NCBI RefSeq assembly: GCF_016219575.1
Contig: NZ_JACRMG010000018.1
Location: 62,001-126,000, forward strand
Length of the DNA: 64,000 nucleotides
Direction: 5' to 3'
Source: Bradyrhizobium sp.
GTDB taxonomy: Bacteria; Pseudomonadota; Alphaproteobacteria; Rhizobiales; Xanthobacteraceae
In this document: one piece after another, positions 33,803-41,992 of the stretch
Position numbering within the stretch: the first letter of the stretch is position 1
Layout of the letters: every line of letters starts with the position of its first letter
Position numbers and translations under genes: made by a program
The notes under the pieces: generated by a model
Told to the model about the DNA's origin: nothing
What the model saw: only the letters and a program-made list of their open reading frames with translations
Databases searched by the model: none

Positions 33803-35200
33803 CTACATCGCCTTGACCACGTTCTCGGTGACCTTCTTGGCGTCGCCGAGCAGCATCATGGTGTTGTCGCGGTAGAACAGCGGATTGTCGATGCCGGCAT
33901 AGCCCGACGCCAGCGAGCGCTTGATGAACATGACCGTGCCCGCCTTCCAGACCTGCAGCACCGGCATGCCGTAGATCGGCGAGGTCTTGTCCTCTTCGGC
34001 CGCTGGGTTGGTGACGTCGTTGGCGCCGATCACGAAGGCGATGTCGGCCTGTGCGAATTCGGAGTTGATGTCCTCAAGCTCGAACACCTCGTCATAGGGC
34101 ACGTTGGCTTCCGCCAGCAGCACGTTCATGTGGCCGGGCATGCGGCCGGCGACCGGGTGAATGGCGTACTTCACCTCGACGCCTTCCTTCTTCAGCATGT
34201 CGGCCATTTCACGCAGCGCGTGCTGGGCCTGCGCCACCGCCATGCCGTAGCCGGGCACGATGATGACCTTGGAGGCATTCTTCATGATGAAGGCCGCGTC
34301 GTCGGCCGAACCGAGTTTTGCCGGCTTCTGCTCGCCGCCGGGGCCGGCTGCGGCCGCGGTCTCGCCGCCAAAGCCGCCGAGGATGACCGAGATGAACGAA
34401 CGGTTCATCGCGTGGCACATGATGTAGGACAGGATCGCGCCGGAGGAGCCGACCAGCGCGCCGGTGATGATCAGCGCCGAGTTGCCCAGCGTGAAGCCGA
34501 TACCGGCCGCCGCCCAGCCGGAATAGGAGTTCAGCATCGAGATCACGACCGGCATGTCGGCGCCGCCGATCGGGATGATCATGAGCACGCCGAGCACCAG
34601 AGCGATGATGGTGATCAGCCAGAAGTCGAGCGCGCTGCCGGAGCGGACCAGACCGAAAATGAAGAATACCAGCGCCAGCGCCAGCGCGATGTTGATGATG
34701 TGGCGGCCCGGCAGGATGATCGGCGCGCCGCTCATGCGGGCCGAAAGCTTCAGGAACGCAATCACCGAACCCGTGAAGGTCAGCGCGCCGATGGCGACGC
34801 CAAGCGACATCTCGATCAGGCTCGAGGCGTGGATGGCGCCAGGCTTGCCGATATCAAACGCCTCCGGCGCATAGAACGCGCCGGCGGCGACAAGCACAGC
34901 GGCCATACCGACGAGGGAGTGAAAGGCCGCGACCAGTTCCGGCATCGAGGTCATCGGAACGCGGCGCGCGATGACCGCGCCGATCGCAGCGCCGATGGCG
35001 ATGCCGAGCACCACCAGGATCCAGGCGAGGGAGTCTGCCGGCGGGTGGCTCGCCAGCGTCGTGGCGACCGCGATCGCCATGCCGATCATGCCGAACAGAT
35101 TGCCCTGGCGCGACGATGCGGGACTCGACAGCCCGCGCAACGACAGGATGAACAGCACACCCGCCACGAGATACAGAACTGCTGCCAGATTGGCGTTCAT
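33803..35200 (-). CDS. pntB: NAD(P) transhydrogenase subunit beta
   Basis: A 465-residue inner-membrane subunit. The N-terminal half has about eight helices (domain II) and the C-terminal third is the NADP(H)-binding domain III with the VPGYGMAVAQAQHALREMADML motif near 315-336. With the alpha subunits it couples proton influx to NADPH formation from NADH. It is third in the operon behind pntA1 and the small alpha-2 subunit, 43 bases after the latter. The gene is intact. Confidence 0.96.
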   Translation of the reverse strand: MNANLAAVLYLVAGVLFILSLRGLSSPASSRQGNLFGMIGMAIAVATTLASHPPADSLAWILVVLGIAIGAAIGAVIARRVPMTSMPELVAAFHSLVGMAAVLVAAGAFYAPEAFDIGKPGAIHASSLIEMSLGVAIGALTFTGSVIAFLKLSARMSGAPIILPGRHIINIALALALVFFIFGLVRSGSALDFWLITIIALVLGVLMIIPIGGADMPVVISMLNSYSGWAAAGIGFTLGNSALIITGALVGSSGAILSYIMCHAMNRSFISVILGGFGGETAAAAGPGGEQKPAKLGSADDAAFIMKNASKVIIVPGYGMAVAQAQHALREMADMLKKEGVEVKYAIHPVAGRMPGHMNVLLAEANVPYDEVFELEDINSEFAQADIAFVIGANDVTNPAAEEDKTSPIYGMPVLQVWKAGTVMFIKRSLASGYAGIDNPLFYRDNTMMLLGDAKKVTENVVKAM

Positions 35201-35243
35201 CTCCGGTCCCCCCTTGTCTCCGTCACCCCGAGGTGCACGCCGC

Positions 35244-35561
35244 TCACTTCACTTTCTTCTTGTACATCGCCAGCATGCGCTGGGTGACAAGGAAGCCGCC
35301 GAAGATATTGATGCAGGCGAAGATCAGCGCGACGAAGCCGAAACCGCGTGCCCAGCCGCTGCCGCTCGAGATCATGGGAACACCGACCGCCAGCAGCGCG
35401 CCGACCACGATCACCGAGGAGATCGCGTTGGTCACGCTCATCAGCGGCGTATGCAGCGCGGGGGTCACCGACCACACCACGAAATAGCCGACGAACACGG
35501 CAAGCACGAAAATCGACAGCCGGAACACGAAGGGATCGACGGCCTGCGCGATATGATCCAT
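35244..35561 (-). CDS. pntA2: NAD(P) transhydrogenase alpha-2 (membrane) subunit
   Basis: A 105-residue protein with three or four helices, equal to the membrane-embedded C-terminal part of E. coli PntA. Alphaproteobacteria such as Rhodospirillum and Bradyrhizobium encode it separately. HTPLMSVTNAISSVIVVGAL is the characteristic helix. It lies ten bases after pntA1, and all three pieces assemble into one proton-pumping transhydrogenase. Confidence 0.93.
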   Translation of the reverse strand: MDHIAQAVDPFVFRLSIFVLAVFVGYFVVWSVTPALHTPLMSVTNAISSVIVVGALLAVGVPMISSGSGWARGFGFVALIFACINIFGGFLVTQRMLAMYKKKVK

Positions 35562-35571
35562 GGCGCTCTCC

Positions 35572-36696
35572 TTATTTCGGCTGGAAGTTCGGGTGGATGA
35601 CGGCGCCGTCCTTGGTCAGCGCGGTCGCCTTCACCAGTTCATCATCCCAGTTCACGGCAAGCGCCTTGTTGGCCTTGTCGATCATGGTCTCGATGAACGA
35701 GAACAGGTTGCGGGCATAGAGGCCCGAGGCAGAGGCCGCGACGCGACCGGCGACATTGGTGTAGCCGACGATCTTGATGCCATCGATGTCGACGACCTCG
35801 CCGGGCCTGGCGCCCTCGACATTGCCCCCGCGCTCGACCGCGAGATCGACCAGCACGGAGCCCGGCTTCATCGACTTCACCATGTCGGCAGAAACGAGCT
35901 TTGGGGCGGGCCGGCCCGGGATCAGCGCGGTGGTGATGACGATGTCCTGCTTCTTGATGTGCTCGGCGGTGAGCGCGGCCTGCTTGGCCTGATATTCCTT
36001 GGACATCTCCTTGGCGTAGCCGCCGGCGGTCTGCGCGTTCTTGAACTCCTCGTCCTCGACGGCGAGGAATTTTGCGCCGAGCGATTCCACCTGCTCTTTC
36101 GTGGCGGGCCGCACGTCGGTCGCGGTGACGATGGCGCCGAGACGGCGTGCGGTCGCAATCGCCTGCAGCCCCGCGACGCCGACGCCCATCACGAACACCT
36201 TGGCGGCGGGAACGGTGCCCGCCGCCGTCATCATCATCGGGAAGGCGCGGCCAAAGGCTTCGGCGCCCTCGATGACGGCGCGATAGCCGGCGAGGTTGGC
36301 CTGCGAAGACAAGACGTCCATCACCTGCGCGCGGGTGATGCGCGGCATCAATTCCATCGCAAAGGCTGCGACACCGGCATCCGCCATCGCCTTCAGCGCG
36401 GCGTCGTTGCCGTAGGGATCCATGATGGCGACGACGAGCGCGCCGCGCTTGTACTGCGACAGTTCGGAAGCCTCCGGCCGCTTCACCTTGATGATGATGT
36501 CGGCATCCTTCAGTGCGTCTGCACTGACGGTGGCGCCAACCGCGGTGAATTCGGAATCCGGCAGGCCCGACTTGACGCCTGCGCCGGGCTCGACCGCGAC
36601 TTCCGCGCCGAGCGCCTTGAACTTCTTGACGGTGTCGGGGGATGCCGCAACCCGCGGCTCCGACGGATCGATTTCCCTGGCAACGGCAATCTTCAT
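35572..36696 (-). CDS. pntA: NAD(P) transhydrogenase alpha-1 subunit, NAD(H)-binding
   Basis: A 374-residue soluble subunit (domain I) that binds NAD(H). It has the alanine dehydrogenase/PNT N-terminal domain and the Rossmann motif VFVMGVGVAGLQAIATARRLGA near 168-189, with the ATDVRPATKEQVESLGA adenine-side segment. It is the first gene of the pnt operon. A 50-residue cytochrome oxidase subunit IV gene ends 122 bases upstream on the same strand, a neighbourhood seen in other alphaproteobacteria. Confidence 0.96.
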   Translation of the reverse strand: MKIAVAREIDPSEPRVAASPDTVKKFKALGAEVAVEPGAGVKSGLPDSEFTAVGATVSADALKDADIIIKVKRPEASELSQYKRGALVVAIMDPYGNDAALKAMADAGVAAFAMELMPRITRAQVMDVLSSQANLAGYRAVIEGAEAFGRAFPMMMTAAGTVPAAKVFVMGVGVAGLQAIATARRLGAIVTATDVRPATKEQVESLGAKFLAVEDEEFKNAQTAGGYAKEMSKEYQAKQAALTAEHIKKQDIVITTALIPGRPAPKLVSADMVKSMKPGSVLVDLAVERGGNVEGARPGEVVDIDGIKIVGYTNVAGRVAASASGLYARNLFSFIETMIDKANKALAVNWDDELVKATALTKDGAVIHPNFQPK

Positions 36697-36818
36697 GAGG
36701 CCTCCGCTGGCGCGAACGCGCAGGCTAGCGCTATTTCCAGTGGGATGGATACCGGTTTCGTGGCCGGCACGCGGGCAAAATTACCGCGCCGCGAGGGAGG
36801 CGGCGCAGAGCTGACGGA

Positions 36819-36971
36819 TCAGGTCAGGAAGATCGCCATCAGCGCGACGATCGCGATGACGGAGGCCGTGCCGTACTTCACCAGCATGATGAAACCCTCG
36901 TAGGTCTGCTCATGCGCTTCGTAGTCGTTGCCGTCGGCGGTGGTGTAGGCCACTTCGCTATGGTCTGCCAT
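36819..36971 (-). CDS. aa3-type cytochrome c oxidase subunit IV
   Basis: A 50-residue protein starting at ATG 36969-36971 and ending at TGA 36819-36821, read by hand on the minus strand. It begins MADHSEVAYTTADGNDYEAH, continues through a Tyr-Glu-Gly turn, and ends in a single membrane helix (VKYGTASVIAIVALMAIFL). This is the layout of the small bacterial aa3 oxidase subunit IV (COX4_pro_2 type), a non-catalytic helix of the terminal oxidase. It lies upstream of pntA on the same strand. Confidence 0.85.
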   Translation of the reverse strand: MADHSEVAYTTADGNDYEAHEQTYEGFIMLVKYGTASVIAIVALMAIFLT

Positions 36972-37071
36972 CTCGGTCCCCAGTCAGTCAAAAGTCTTAT
37001 CTCGCGAGCCATTACCGCAAACCCGCCAGCAGGGCAACGGCACGCAGCCAATATGCCGGGGGCTTATCGGC

Positions 37072-37467
37072 TCATTGGGACGGCCAATTGTCCCTGATCC
37101 AGCGGGTGAGGCTTTCTTCGCTGACTTCACCGGCGGCGAGCGACAGAATTATCTGGGTCGCATGCGCCGGGTCCGGGCCGAAAGCCACGCCGTTCTTGTG
37201 CAGAAACGTCATCATCGCCATGAAGGCAATGCGCTTGTTTCCGTCAACGAAAGCATGGTTTTTCGCCAGCCCGAACGCATAGGCCGCAGCCAGTTCCGGC
37301 AACGACGCTTGCTCGTATTGCCACTTGTTGATCGGGCGCTCCAGCGCCGAGCGCAACATACCCTCATCGCGCAGGCCTGGTGCCCCACCGAAGCGGCGAA
37401 GCTGGCGGCTGTGGATTGCGATGGCTTGCTCGTAGGTGATCCAAAGCGGCTCGTCGGCCTCGCTCAT
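37072..37467 (-). CDS. doc: Doc-family (death-on-curing) toxin
   Basis: A 131-residue Fic/Doc-fold protein. The catalytic loop reads HAFVDGNKR at about 70-78, the HxFxDGNKR form of Doc kinases, which phosphorylate EF-Tu and stop translation. The N-terminal ITYEQAIAIHSRQL segment is also Doc-like. It is the second gene of a two-gene unit, 11 bases after the antitoxin gene. The active-site residues look intact, so it is probably a working toxin kept silent by the antitoxin. Confidence 0.92.
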   Translation of the reverse strand: MSEADEPLWITYEQAIAIHSRQLRRFGGAPGLRDEGMLRSALERPINKWQYEQASLPELAAAYAFGLAKNHAFVDGNKRIAFMAMMTFLHKNGVAFGPDPAHATQIILSLAAGEVSEESLTRWIRDNWPSQ

Positions 37468-37478
37468 CTAACGAACCG

Positions 37479-37703
37479 TCATTTGGCGAGCGCCGCGAGC
37501 GTGTCGCGGTATTTGTCCATGAGTTCGTCGGCGATCTCCATCGTCCGCTCGAAGTCGGGATCGTAGGGAAGCGCCTGAAACCCGCCGCCGGGAAGTTCAG
37601 TGATATGCAGTTGCTGACCGCGCTTGAGGTCGAGCCGCTGCATCAACTCGCGAGGCAGCAGTAGGCCGTCCGAATTACCGATTTTCTTGATCTCGATCTT
37701 CAT
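37479..37703 (-). CDS. AbrB/MazE-fold antitoxin
   Basis: A 74-residue protein with an N-terminal SpoVT-AbrB swapped-hairpin DNA-binding domain (IKKIGNSDGLLLPRELMQRL at about 5-24) and an acidic helical tail (about 45-70) that should cover the toxin. It is encoded just upstream of doc. Doc is classically paired with a Phd antitoxin, so an AbrB partner is a less usual but known combination. A perfect palindrome 26 bases before its start is the likely autoregulatory operator. Confidence 0.88.
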   Translation of the reverse strand: MKIEIKKIGNSDGLLLPRELMQRLDLKRGQQLHITELPGGGFQALPYDPDFERTMEIADELMDKYRDTLAALAK

Positions 37704-37728
37704 GGCCGAATCCCATCAAGGCAGCTGC

Positions 37729-37746
37729 GTTATACGGACGTATAAC
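37729..37746. promoter_or_regulatory. Operator palindrome of the antitoxin-toxin operon
   Basis: GTTATACGGACGTATAAC has two perfect eight-base arms around GA. It lies 26 bases upstream of the antitoxin start codon, where the AbrB-fold protein alone or with Doc would repress its own promoter. It is AT-richer than its surroundings. Confidence 0.75.
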
Positions 37747-37757
37747 ATGGCGCCCAA

Positions 37758-38492
37758 CTATCGTTCAACAGTTGTTTTACCTGCAACCACCCCTCTCCCC
37801 CGATGCGCCCGCTGGATCCCCGCCAGCAGCATTTCGAGGCCGGTCTCGAACGTCGCCTGGAAATGTTCGGGCTGGAAGAAGGGGGCCGCCGCGGCGAGGT
37901 TTTTGAAGCTGGCCACGATGGTTTCGTTGGACACCGGCTCGGCGGCAGATGGCCCCTGGGCGTAACCGGCGGACTCGTCCAGCGCGGCGCCGGTAAGGTA
38001 GTAGCCGATCTCGCGAAAATAGGTCGCGGCGTCGCGGTCGGAGAATCCGGCCTCGCGCAGAATGCCGATGATGCCGTCGATGAAGGCGACGCCCGAGGGC
38101 GTATTGAGCCGGTGCACGGCGAAGTACGGAAAGAATTTCGGGTGCTTCAGCGCCATGGCGCGGAAGCCATGGGCGCAGCGGCGCAGCCGTTCCAGCCAGT
38201 CCCATTCCGGCGACAGTTCGACTCGAGCGTCCGCCAGCATGAGATCGACCAGTGCGTCCATCAGATGCGCCTTGTTCGGGAAGTGATGGTAGATGCTCAT
38301 CGCCTCGCAGCCGAGCTCCTCGCCGAGCCGGCGGGTGGAGAGCGCCTCCAACCCCTCGCGATCGACCAGCGCCATTGCGGCAGCGGCGATCCGCTCCCGT
38401 GACAGCGGCAGCGGCCGCCCTGCCCGGCTTCGGGCGCGCCCTCCGGCCACCTTCCGCCCGGCAGCCCGCCTCGATTTCGTCCTTGTGATCAT
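37758..38492 (-). CDS. TetR/AcrR family transcriptional regulator
   Basis: A 244-residue repressor. A basic Arg/Lys/Ala tail (1-27) precedes the TetR helix-turn-helix (about 30-85) with ALSTRRLGEELGCEAMSIYHHFPNKAHL. The C-terminal ligand domain is of the TetR_C type. GAGGT five bases before the ATG at 38490-38492 supports the start. It is divergent from the sterol desaturase gene, and the 83-base gap contains two copies of a short interrupted palindrome. Repression of the desaturase and itself is the natural reading; the inducer is unknown. Confidence 0.9.
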   Translation of the reverse strand: MITRTKSRRAAGRKVAGGRARSRAGRPLPLSRERIAAAAMALVDREGLEALSTRRLGEELGCEAMSIYHHFPNKAHLMDALVDLMLADARVELSPEWDWLERLRRCAHGFRAMALKHPKFFPYFAVHRLNTPSGVAFIDGIIGILREAGFSDRDAATYFREIGYYLTGAALDESAGYAQGPSAAEPVSNETIVASFKNLAAAAPFFQPEHFQATFETGLEMLLAGIQRAHRGRGVVAGKTTVER

Positions 38493-38513
38493 CGGACCTC
38501 ACGATTCGCTTGC

Positions 38514-38564
38514 AACCTTACACCGAAAGGCTGTATTTGATAGCTTAACTTACACCGTAAGGTT
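38514..38564. promoter_or_regulatory. Tandem TetR-type operators
   Basis: Two related elements, AACCTTACACCGAAAGGCT (38514-38532) and AACTTACACCGTAAGGTT (38547-38564), share TTACACCG and carry inverted half-sites (CTTAC/GTAAG) with a three-base ACC centre. Their cores are 32 bases apart, three helical turns. One is 22 bases from the tetR start, the other 12 bases from the desaturase ATG. Confidence 0.78.
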
Positions 38565-38575
38565 AGGGGATTCGC

Positions 38576-39358
38576 ATGACCGCCGTCGACCTGTTCGGCC
38601 TGTTGGTGCCGGTGACTTACATCGTGATGCTCGCCGTCGAAGCGCTGTTTCCGGCGCGGCAATTTCCGCCGATTCCCTGGTGGCGGCTGAAAGGCTTCCT
38701 TTTCCTCACCGTGCAGGGGCTGCTCGCGACGCTGACGCCGCTCCTGATCCCGGAACCCTGGCTGCATGCGCATCGCCTGATCGACCTGGATGGCCTCGGC
38801 GTGATCGGCGGCGCCGCGCTTGGCTGGGGCGTTCTCTCGCTGGTGAATTACGCCTGGCATCGCAGCGCCCACACCTTTCCGCTGATGTGGCGGCTATTCC
38901 ACCAGATCCATCACAGCCCGCAGCGCGTCGACATGTCGGGCGCGGCACTGTTCCACCCGCTCGAGACCATCATGTTCTTCGGGCTTGCGACCATCACGAC
39001 GACGTTGATCCTCGGCCTCGATCCGGTGGCGGCCGCACTGACCGGCTATATCGCGGCCTTCTACGGCTACTTCCAGCACATGAACGTGCGCACGCCTGAG
39101 TGGCTCGGCTATCTGATCCAGCGCCCGGAAGCGCATTGCATCCATCACCAGCGCGACGTGCACGCCTTCAATTACGGCGACCTGCCGGTCTGGGACATGC
39201 TGTTCGGCACCTTCCGCAACCCGAAAGGCTTTGCCGGCGATGTCGGCTTCGACCAGCCGGCGAGCGGCCGGCTGGGCGCGATGCTCGGCTTTGTCGATGT
39301 CAACGAGCCGGTGGCCGGGCCCGGCACGCTCGGGCGGAACACCAGCCGCTCCGGCTGA
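38576..39358 (+). CDS. Sterol desaturase / fatty acid hydroxylase family membrane protein
   Basis: A 260-residue di-iron membrane enzyme with about four helices. The histidine boxes are HRSAH near 99-103, HQIHH near 112-116 and HCIHHQRD near 183-190, as needed for oxygen-dependent hydroxylation or desaturation of lipids. The true substrate is unknown; bacterial members act on fatty acids, carotenoids or hopanoids. AGGGGA at 38565-38570 precedes the ATG. Control by the divergent TetR protein through the operator between them is likely. Confidence 0.9.
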   Translation: MTAVDLFGLLVPVTYIVMLAVEALFPARQFPPIPWWRLKGFLFLTVQGLLATLTPLLIPEPWLHAHRLIDLDGLGVIGGAALGWGVLSLVNYAWHRSAHTFPLMWRLFHQIHHSPQRVDMSGAALFHPLETIMFFGLATITTTLILGLDPVAAALTGYIAAFYGYFQHMNVRTPEWLGYLIQRPEAHCIHHQRDVHAFNYGDLPVWDMLFGTFRNPKGFAGDVGFDQPASGRLGAMLGFVDVNEPVAGPGTLGRNTSRSG

Positions 39359-39362
39359 GGGG

Positions 39363-39950
39363 TCAGGCGACCACGAAATCGAAACGGCCGGCGAGCCAGC
39401 CCTCGTTCTTGGCGGTACGCACCAGGAGCTCCTTGCGGAACAGGCCGTCGGAACGGTTTTTTGCCTCGCCCGGAAAATAGAGCTGGGTGGTCAACACGCG
39501 GCCGCCGCGCGGCTGCACCTTTACATGGATGTGCCGCGTCCGGCCGACATAGGCGCCGGGCACGACGGTTCGCAAACGGAAGCGCCCTTCAGCGTCGGTG
39601 AACTGGTGGCCGCGCAGGCGGAAGCCGGAATTGTCATAGTCGCCCTTCGCGTCGGCCTGCCAGAAATCCAGCAGCGCACCCGCGATCGGCTGGCAGTTGC
39701 GGGAGAGCACGAAGCCGACCAGTTCGATCGGCTGCCCGGCCATGCCGGCTTCAATAAGCTCGATCCGCTCGGGCGAGGACGGCTTGAAGAACGGTCCCTC
39801 GGTCTGCGCCGGCGTCGGCTCGTCGCCGTCGTGGCATGCGGGCGTCGGCGCCAGCGGCTTCTGAGCGACGGCGCTGGCAATTCCGAGCAGCGAGCCGGCC
39901 GCAAACGCTCCAGCTCCAAGTACGATGCGTCGTGTCGGCGAGTCGGACAT
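39363..39950 (-). CDS. Secreted intradiol ring-cleavage dioxygenase-like protein
   Basis: A 195-residue protein with a Tat-like signal (TRRIVLGAGAFAAGSLLG, hydrophobic to about 28) and one intradiol dioxygenase beta-sandwich domain (about 45-190). Iron-ligand candidates are Tyr in KGDYDNSGFRLRGHQF, Tyr in PGAYVGRTRHIHVKV, and His in RGHQF and RHIHVKV, so the 2-Tyr/2-His set is present. Cytoplasmic relatives open protocatechuate or catechol; exported single-domain versions are less well known. It lies alone, convergent with the sterol desaturase. Substrate unknown. Confidence 0.87.
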   Translation of the reverse strand: MSDSPTRRIVLGAGAFAAGSLLGIASAVAQKPLAPTPACHDGDEPTPAQTEGPFFKPSSPERIELIEAGMAGQPIELVGFVLSRNCQPIAGALLDFWQADAKGDYDNSGFRLRGHQFTDAEGRFRLRTVVPGAYVGRTRHIHVKVQPRGGRVLTTQLYFPGEAKNRSDGLFRKELLVRTAKNEGWLAGRFDFVVA

Positions 39951-40003
39951 GAGGACTCCTCCACGCTTGACGCCCCCGCCCCGCTTACCCGGTACGTGCC
40001 CGG

Positions 40004-41860
40004 TCAGCCCATGGTTTCCAGTTCGTCGATCATTCCGGCAATCACCGAAAGCCCGCCGTCCCAGAACCTGGGATCTTTTGCGTCAAGCCCGAACGGCCGC
40101 AGCAGCTCGGAATAGTGCTTGGTGCCGCCGGCGGCGAGCATATCGAGATAGCGCTCGGCAAAGCCTTCCGACGCATGCTCGTAGACCGCATAGAGCGAGT
40201 TCACCAGGCAGTCGCCGAACGCATAGGCGTAGACGTAGAACGGCGAATGGATGAAGTGCGGGATGTACATCCAGAAATTCTCGTAGCCCGCCTTGATCTC
40301 GATCGCCGGTCCAAGGCTCTCGCCCTGCACGCTGAGCCAGATCTCGCCGAGGCGCTGCGCGGTCAGCTCGCCGTTCTTGCGCTCGGTGTGGACCGCGCGC
40401 TCGAAGGTGTAGAACGCGATCTGCCGCACCACGGTGTTGATCATGTCCTCGACCTTGCCGGCGAGCAGGGCCTGGCGCTGCTTCGGGCTCTTGGTCTGCG
40501 ACAACAGCTTCTTGAAGGTCAGCATCTCCCCGAACACGCTTGCGGTTTCCGCCAGCGTCAGCGGCGTCGGCGCCATCAGCGCGCCGTTCCTTGCTGCCAG
40601 CACCTGATGCACGCCATGGCCGAGCTCATGCGCCAGCGTCATCACGTCGCGCGGCTTGCCCTGGTAGTTCATCAGCACGTAGGGGTGCGCCGACGGCGTG
40701 GTGGGATGCGAGAAGGCGCCCGGCGCCTTGCCCGGCCGTACCGGCGCATCGATCCAGCGATCGGTGAAGAAACGCTCGGCGATGTCGGCCATCCTGGGCG
40801 AGAAGCCGCGATAGGCCGTCAGCACCATCTTCTGCGCTTCCGGCCAGTCGATGGTGCCGGTCGCGGCAAACGGCAGCGGCGCGTTGCGGTCCCAATGAGG
40901 CAGCTTCTTCCTTTTGAACCAGCCGGCCTTCAGCCTGTAATAGCGGTGCGACAGCTTTGGATAGGCCGCGCGCACGGAAGCGACCAGCGCATCCACCACC
41001 TCGCGCTCGACGCGATTGTTCAGGTGGCGGGAATCGGCGACATCCTTGAAGCCGCGCCAGCGGTCGGAGATTTCCTTGTCCTTGGCGAGCGTGTTGGTGA
41101 TCAGCGCAAAGGTGCGCTCGTTCTCCTTGAAGGTTTTTGCCAGCGCATTCGCCGCCGCCTTGCGCTTCTCGCCGGCGCGGTCCTGCATGAAATTCAGCGT
41201 CGGCTCGATCGCCAGCTCCTTGCCGCCGACCTTGAAGCGCAGCGCCGAGATGGTCTGGTCGAACAGCCGGTTCCAGGCGGCATAGCCGCTCTGGGCCTTT
41301 TCGTGGAACAGCTGCTCGACGCGATCCTCCAGCTGATAAGGCTTGTCCTTGCGCAGATCCTCGATCCACGGCCGGTAGTGCCCGAGCTCCGGGGTCTGCA
41401 TCGCCCGCTCGATCACATCATCGTCAACGCGGTTGAGCTCGAGCCCGAAGAAAAGCAGATGCGTCGAAGCCGCGGTCAGGCGTTCGGACACGTCGCCATA
41501 GAATTTCGAGATGGCGGGATCGACGCTGTCGCCGGCGTGCACGAGGCCTGCATAGGAACCGAGCCGGCCGGCCAAATCGTCAATGGCTTCATAGCGCTTG
41601 ACCGCCCCGGCCAGCCAGCTTCCGCCGTCATCCCTTGCGGTAAATTCTGCCAGCTTGCCCTTGTAGTCCGTCTCAAACGCGACGCAATCGGCATCCATTT
41701 TCGCAAGGTCCCGCGTCACTTCGGGCGCGTCGATGCCGGAATAGAGGTCGGCGAGATTCCATTCCGGGAGCTTGCCGGCCTTGGTTGCGGCTTTCGATTT
41801 CGCCGGCGCCGATTTGCGTCGGGCGCTGGACTTGCGAAGGGCGGAAGAGCGCGAGGTCAT
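40004..41860 (-). CDS. pepF: Oligoendopeptidase F (M3 family)
   Basis: A 618-residue zinc metallopeptidase. The zinc site HELGH is in the LAHELGHGVHQ segment (about 413-423), followed by the downstream Glu of TASVFGEML near 440. The N-terminal lobe has the EWNLADLYSGIDAPE start typical of PepF. It cuts short peptides in the cytoplasm. The first 30 residues are a Lys/Ser/Ala-rich tail not needed by the fold; the ATG at 41860 may be followed by other starts but none is clearly better. It is divergent from the response regulator gene. Confidence 0.93.
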   Translation of the reverse strand: MTSRSSALRKSSARRKSAPAKSKAATKAGKLPEWNLADLYSGIDAPEVTRDLAKMDADCVAFETDYKGKLAEFTARDDGGSWLAGAVKRYEAIDDLAGRLGSYAGLVHAGDSVDPAISKFYGDVSERLTAASTHLLFFGLELNRVDDDVIERAMQTPELGHYRPWIEDLRKDKPYQLEDRVEQLFHEKAQSGYAAWNRLFDQTISALRFKVGGKELAIEPTLNFMQDRAGEKRKAAANALAKTFKENERTFALITNTLAKDKEISDRWRGFKDVADSRHLNNRVEREVVDALVASVRAAYPKLSHRYYRLKAGWFKRKKLPHWDRNAPLPFAATGTIDWPEAQKMVLTAYRGFSPRMADIAERFFTDRWIDAPVRPGKAPGAFSHPTTPSAHPYVLMNYQGKPRDVMTLAHELGHGVHQVLAARNGALMAPTPLTLAETASVFGEMLTFKKLLSQTKSPKQRQALLAGKVEDMINTVVRQIAFYTFERAVHTERKNGELTAQRLGEIWLSVQGESLGPAIEIKAGYENFWMYIPHFIHSPFYVYAYAFGDCLVNSLYAVYEHASEGFAERYLDMLAAGGTKHYSELLRPFGLDAKDPRFWDGGLSVIAGMIDELETMG

Positions 41861-41992
41861 CTTGCGGGAAACCTGTGTTCGGAAATCGCGGGCTTGGAAA
41901 GCGGCGGGATGGCAAGGCTTAAGAGTGCATTAATCGGCATCGGCGACAGTGCCCCGATTCGGGACAGATAGTTGTAACGTGCGGGGAGTGCC

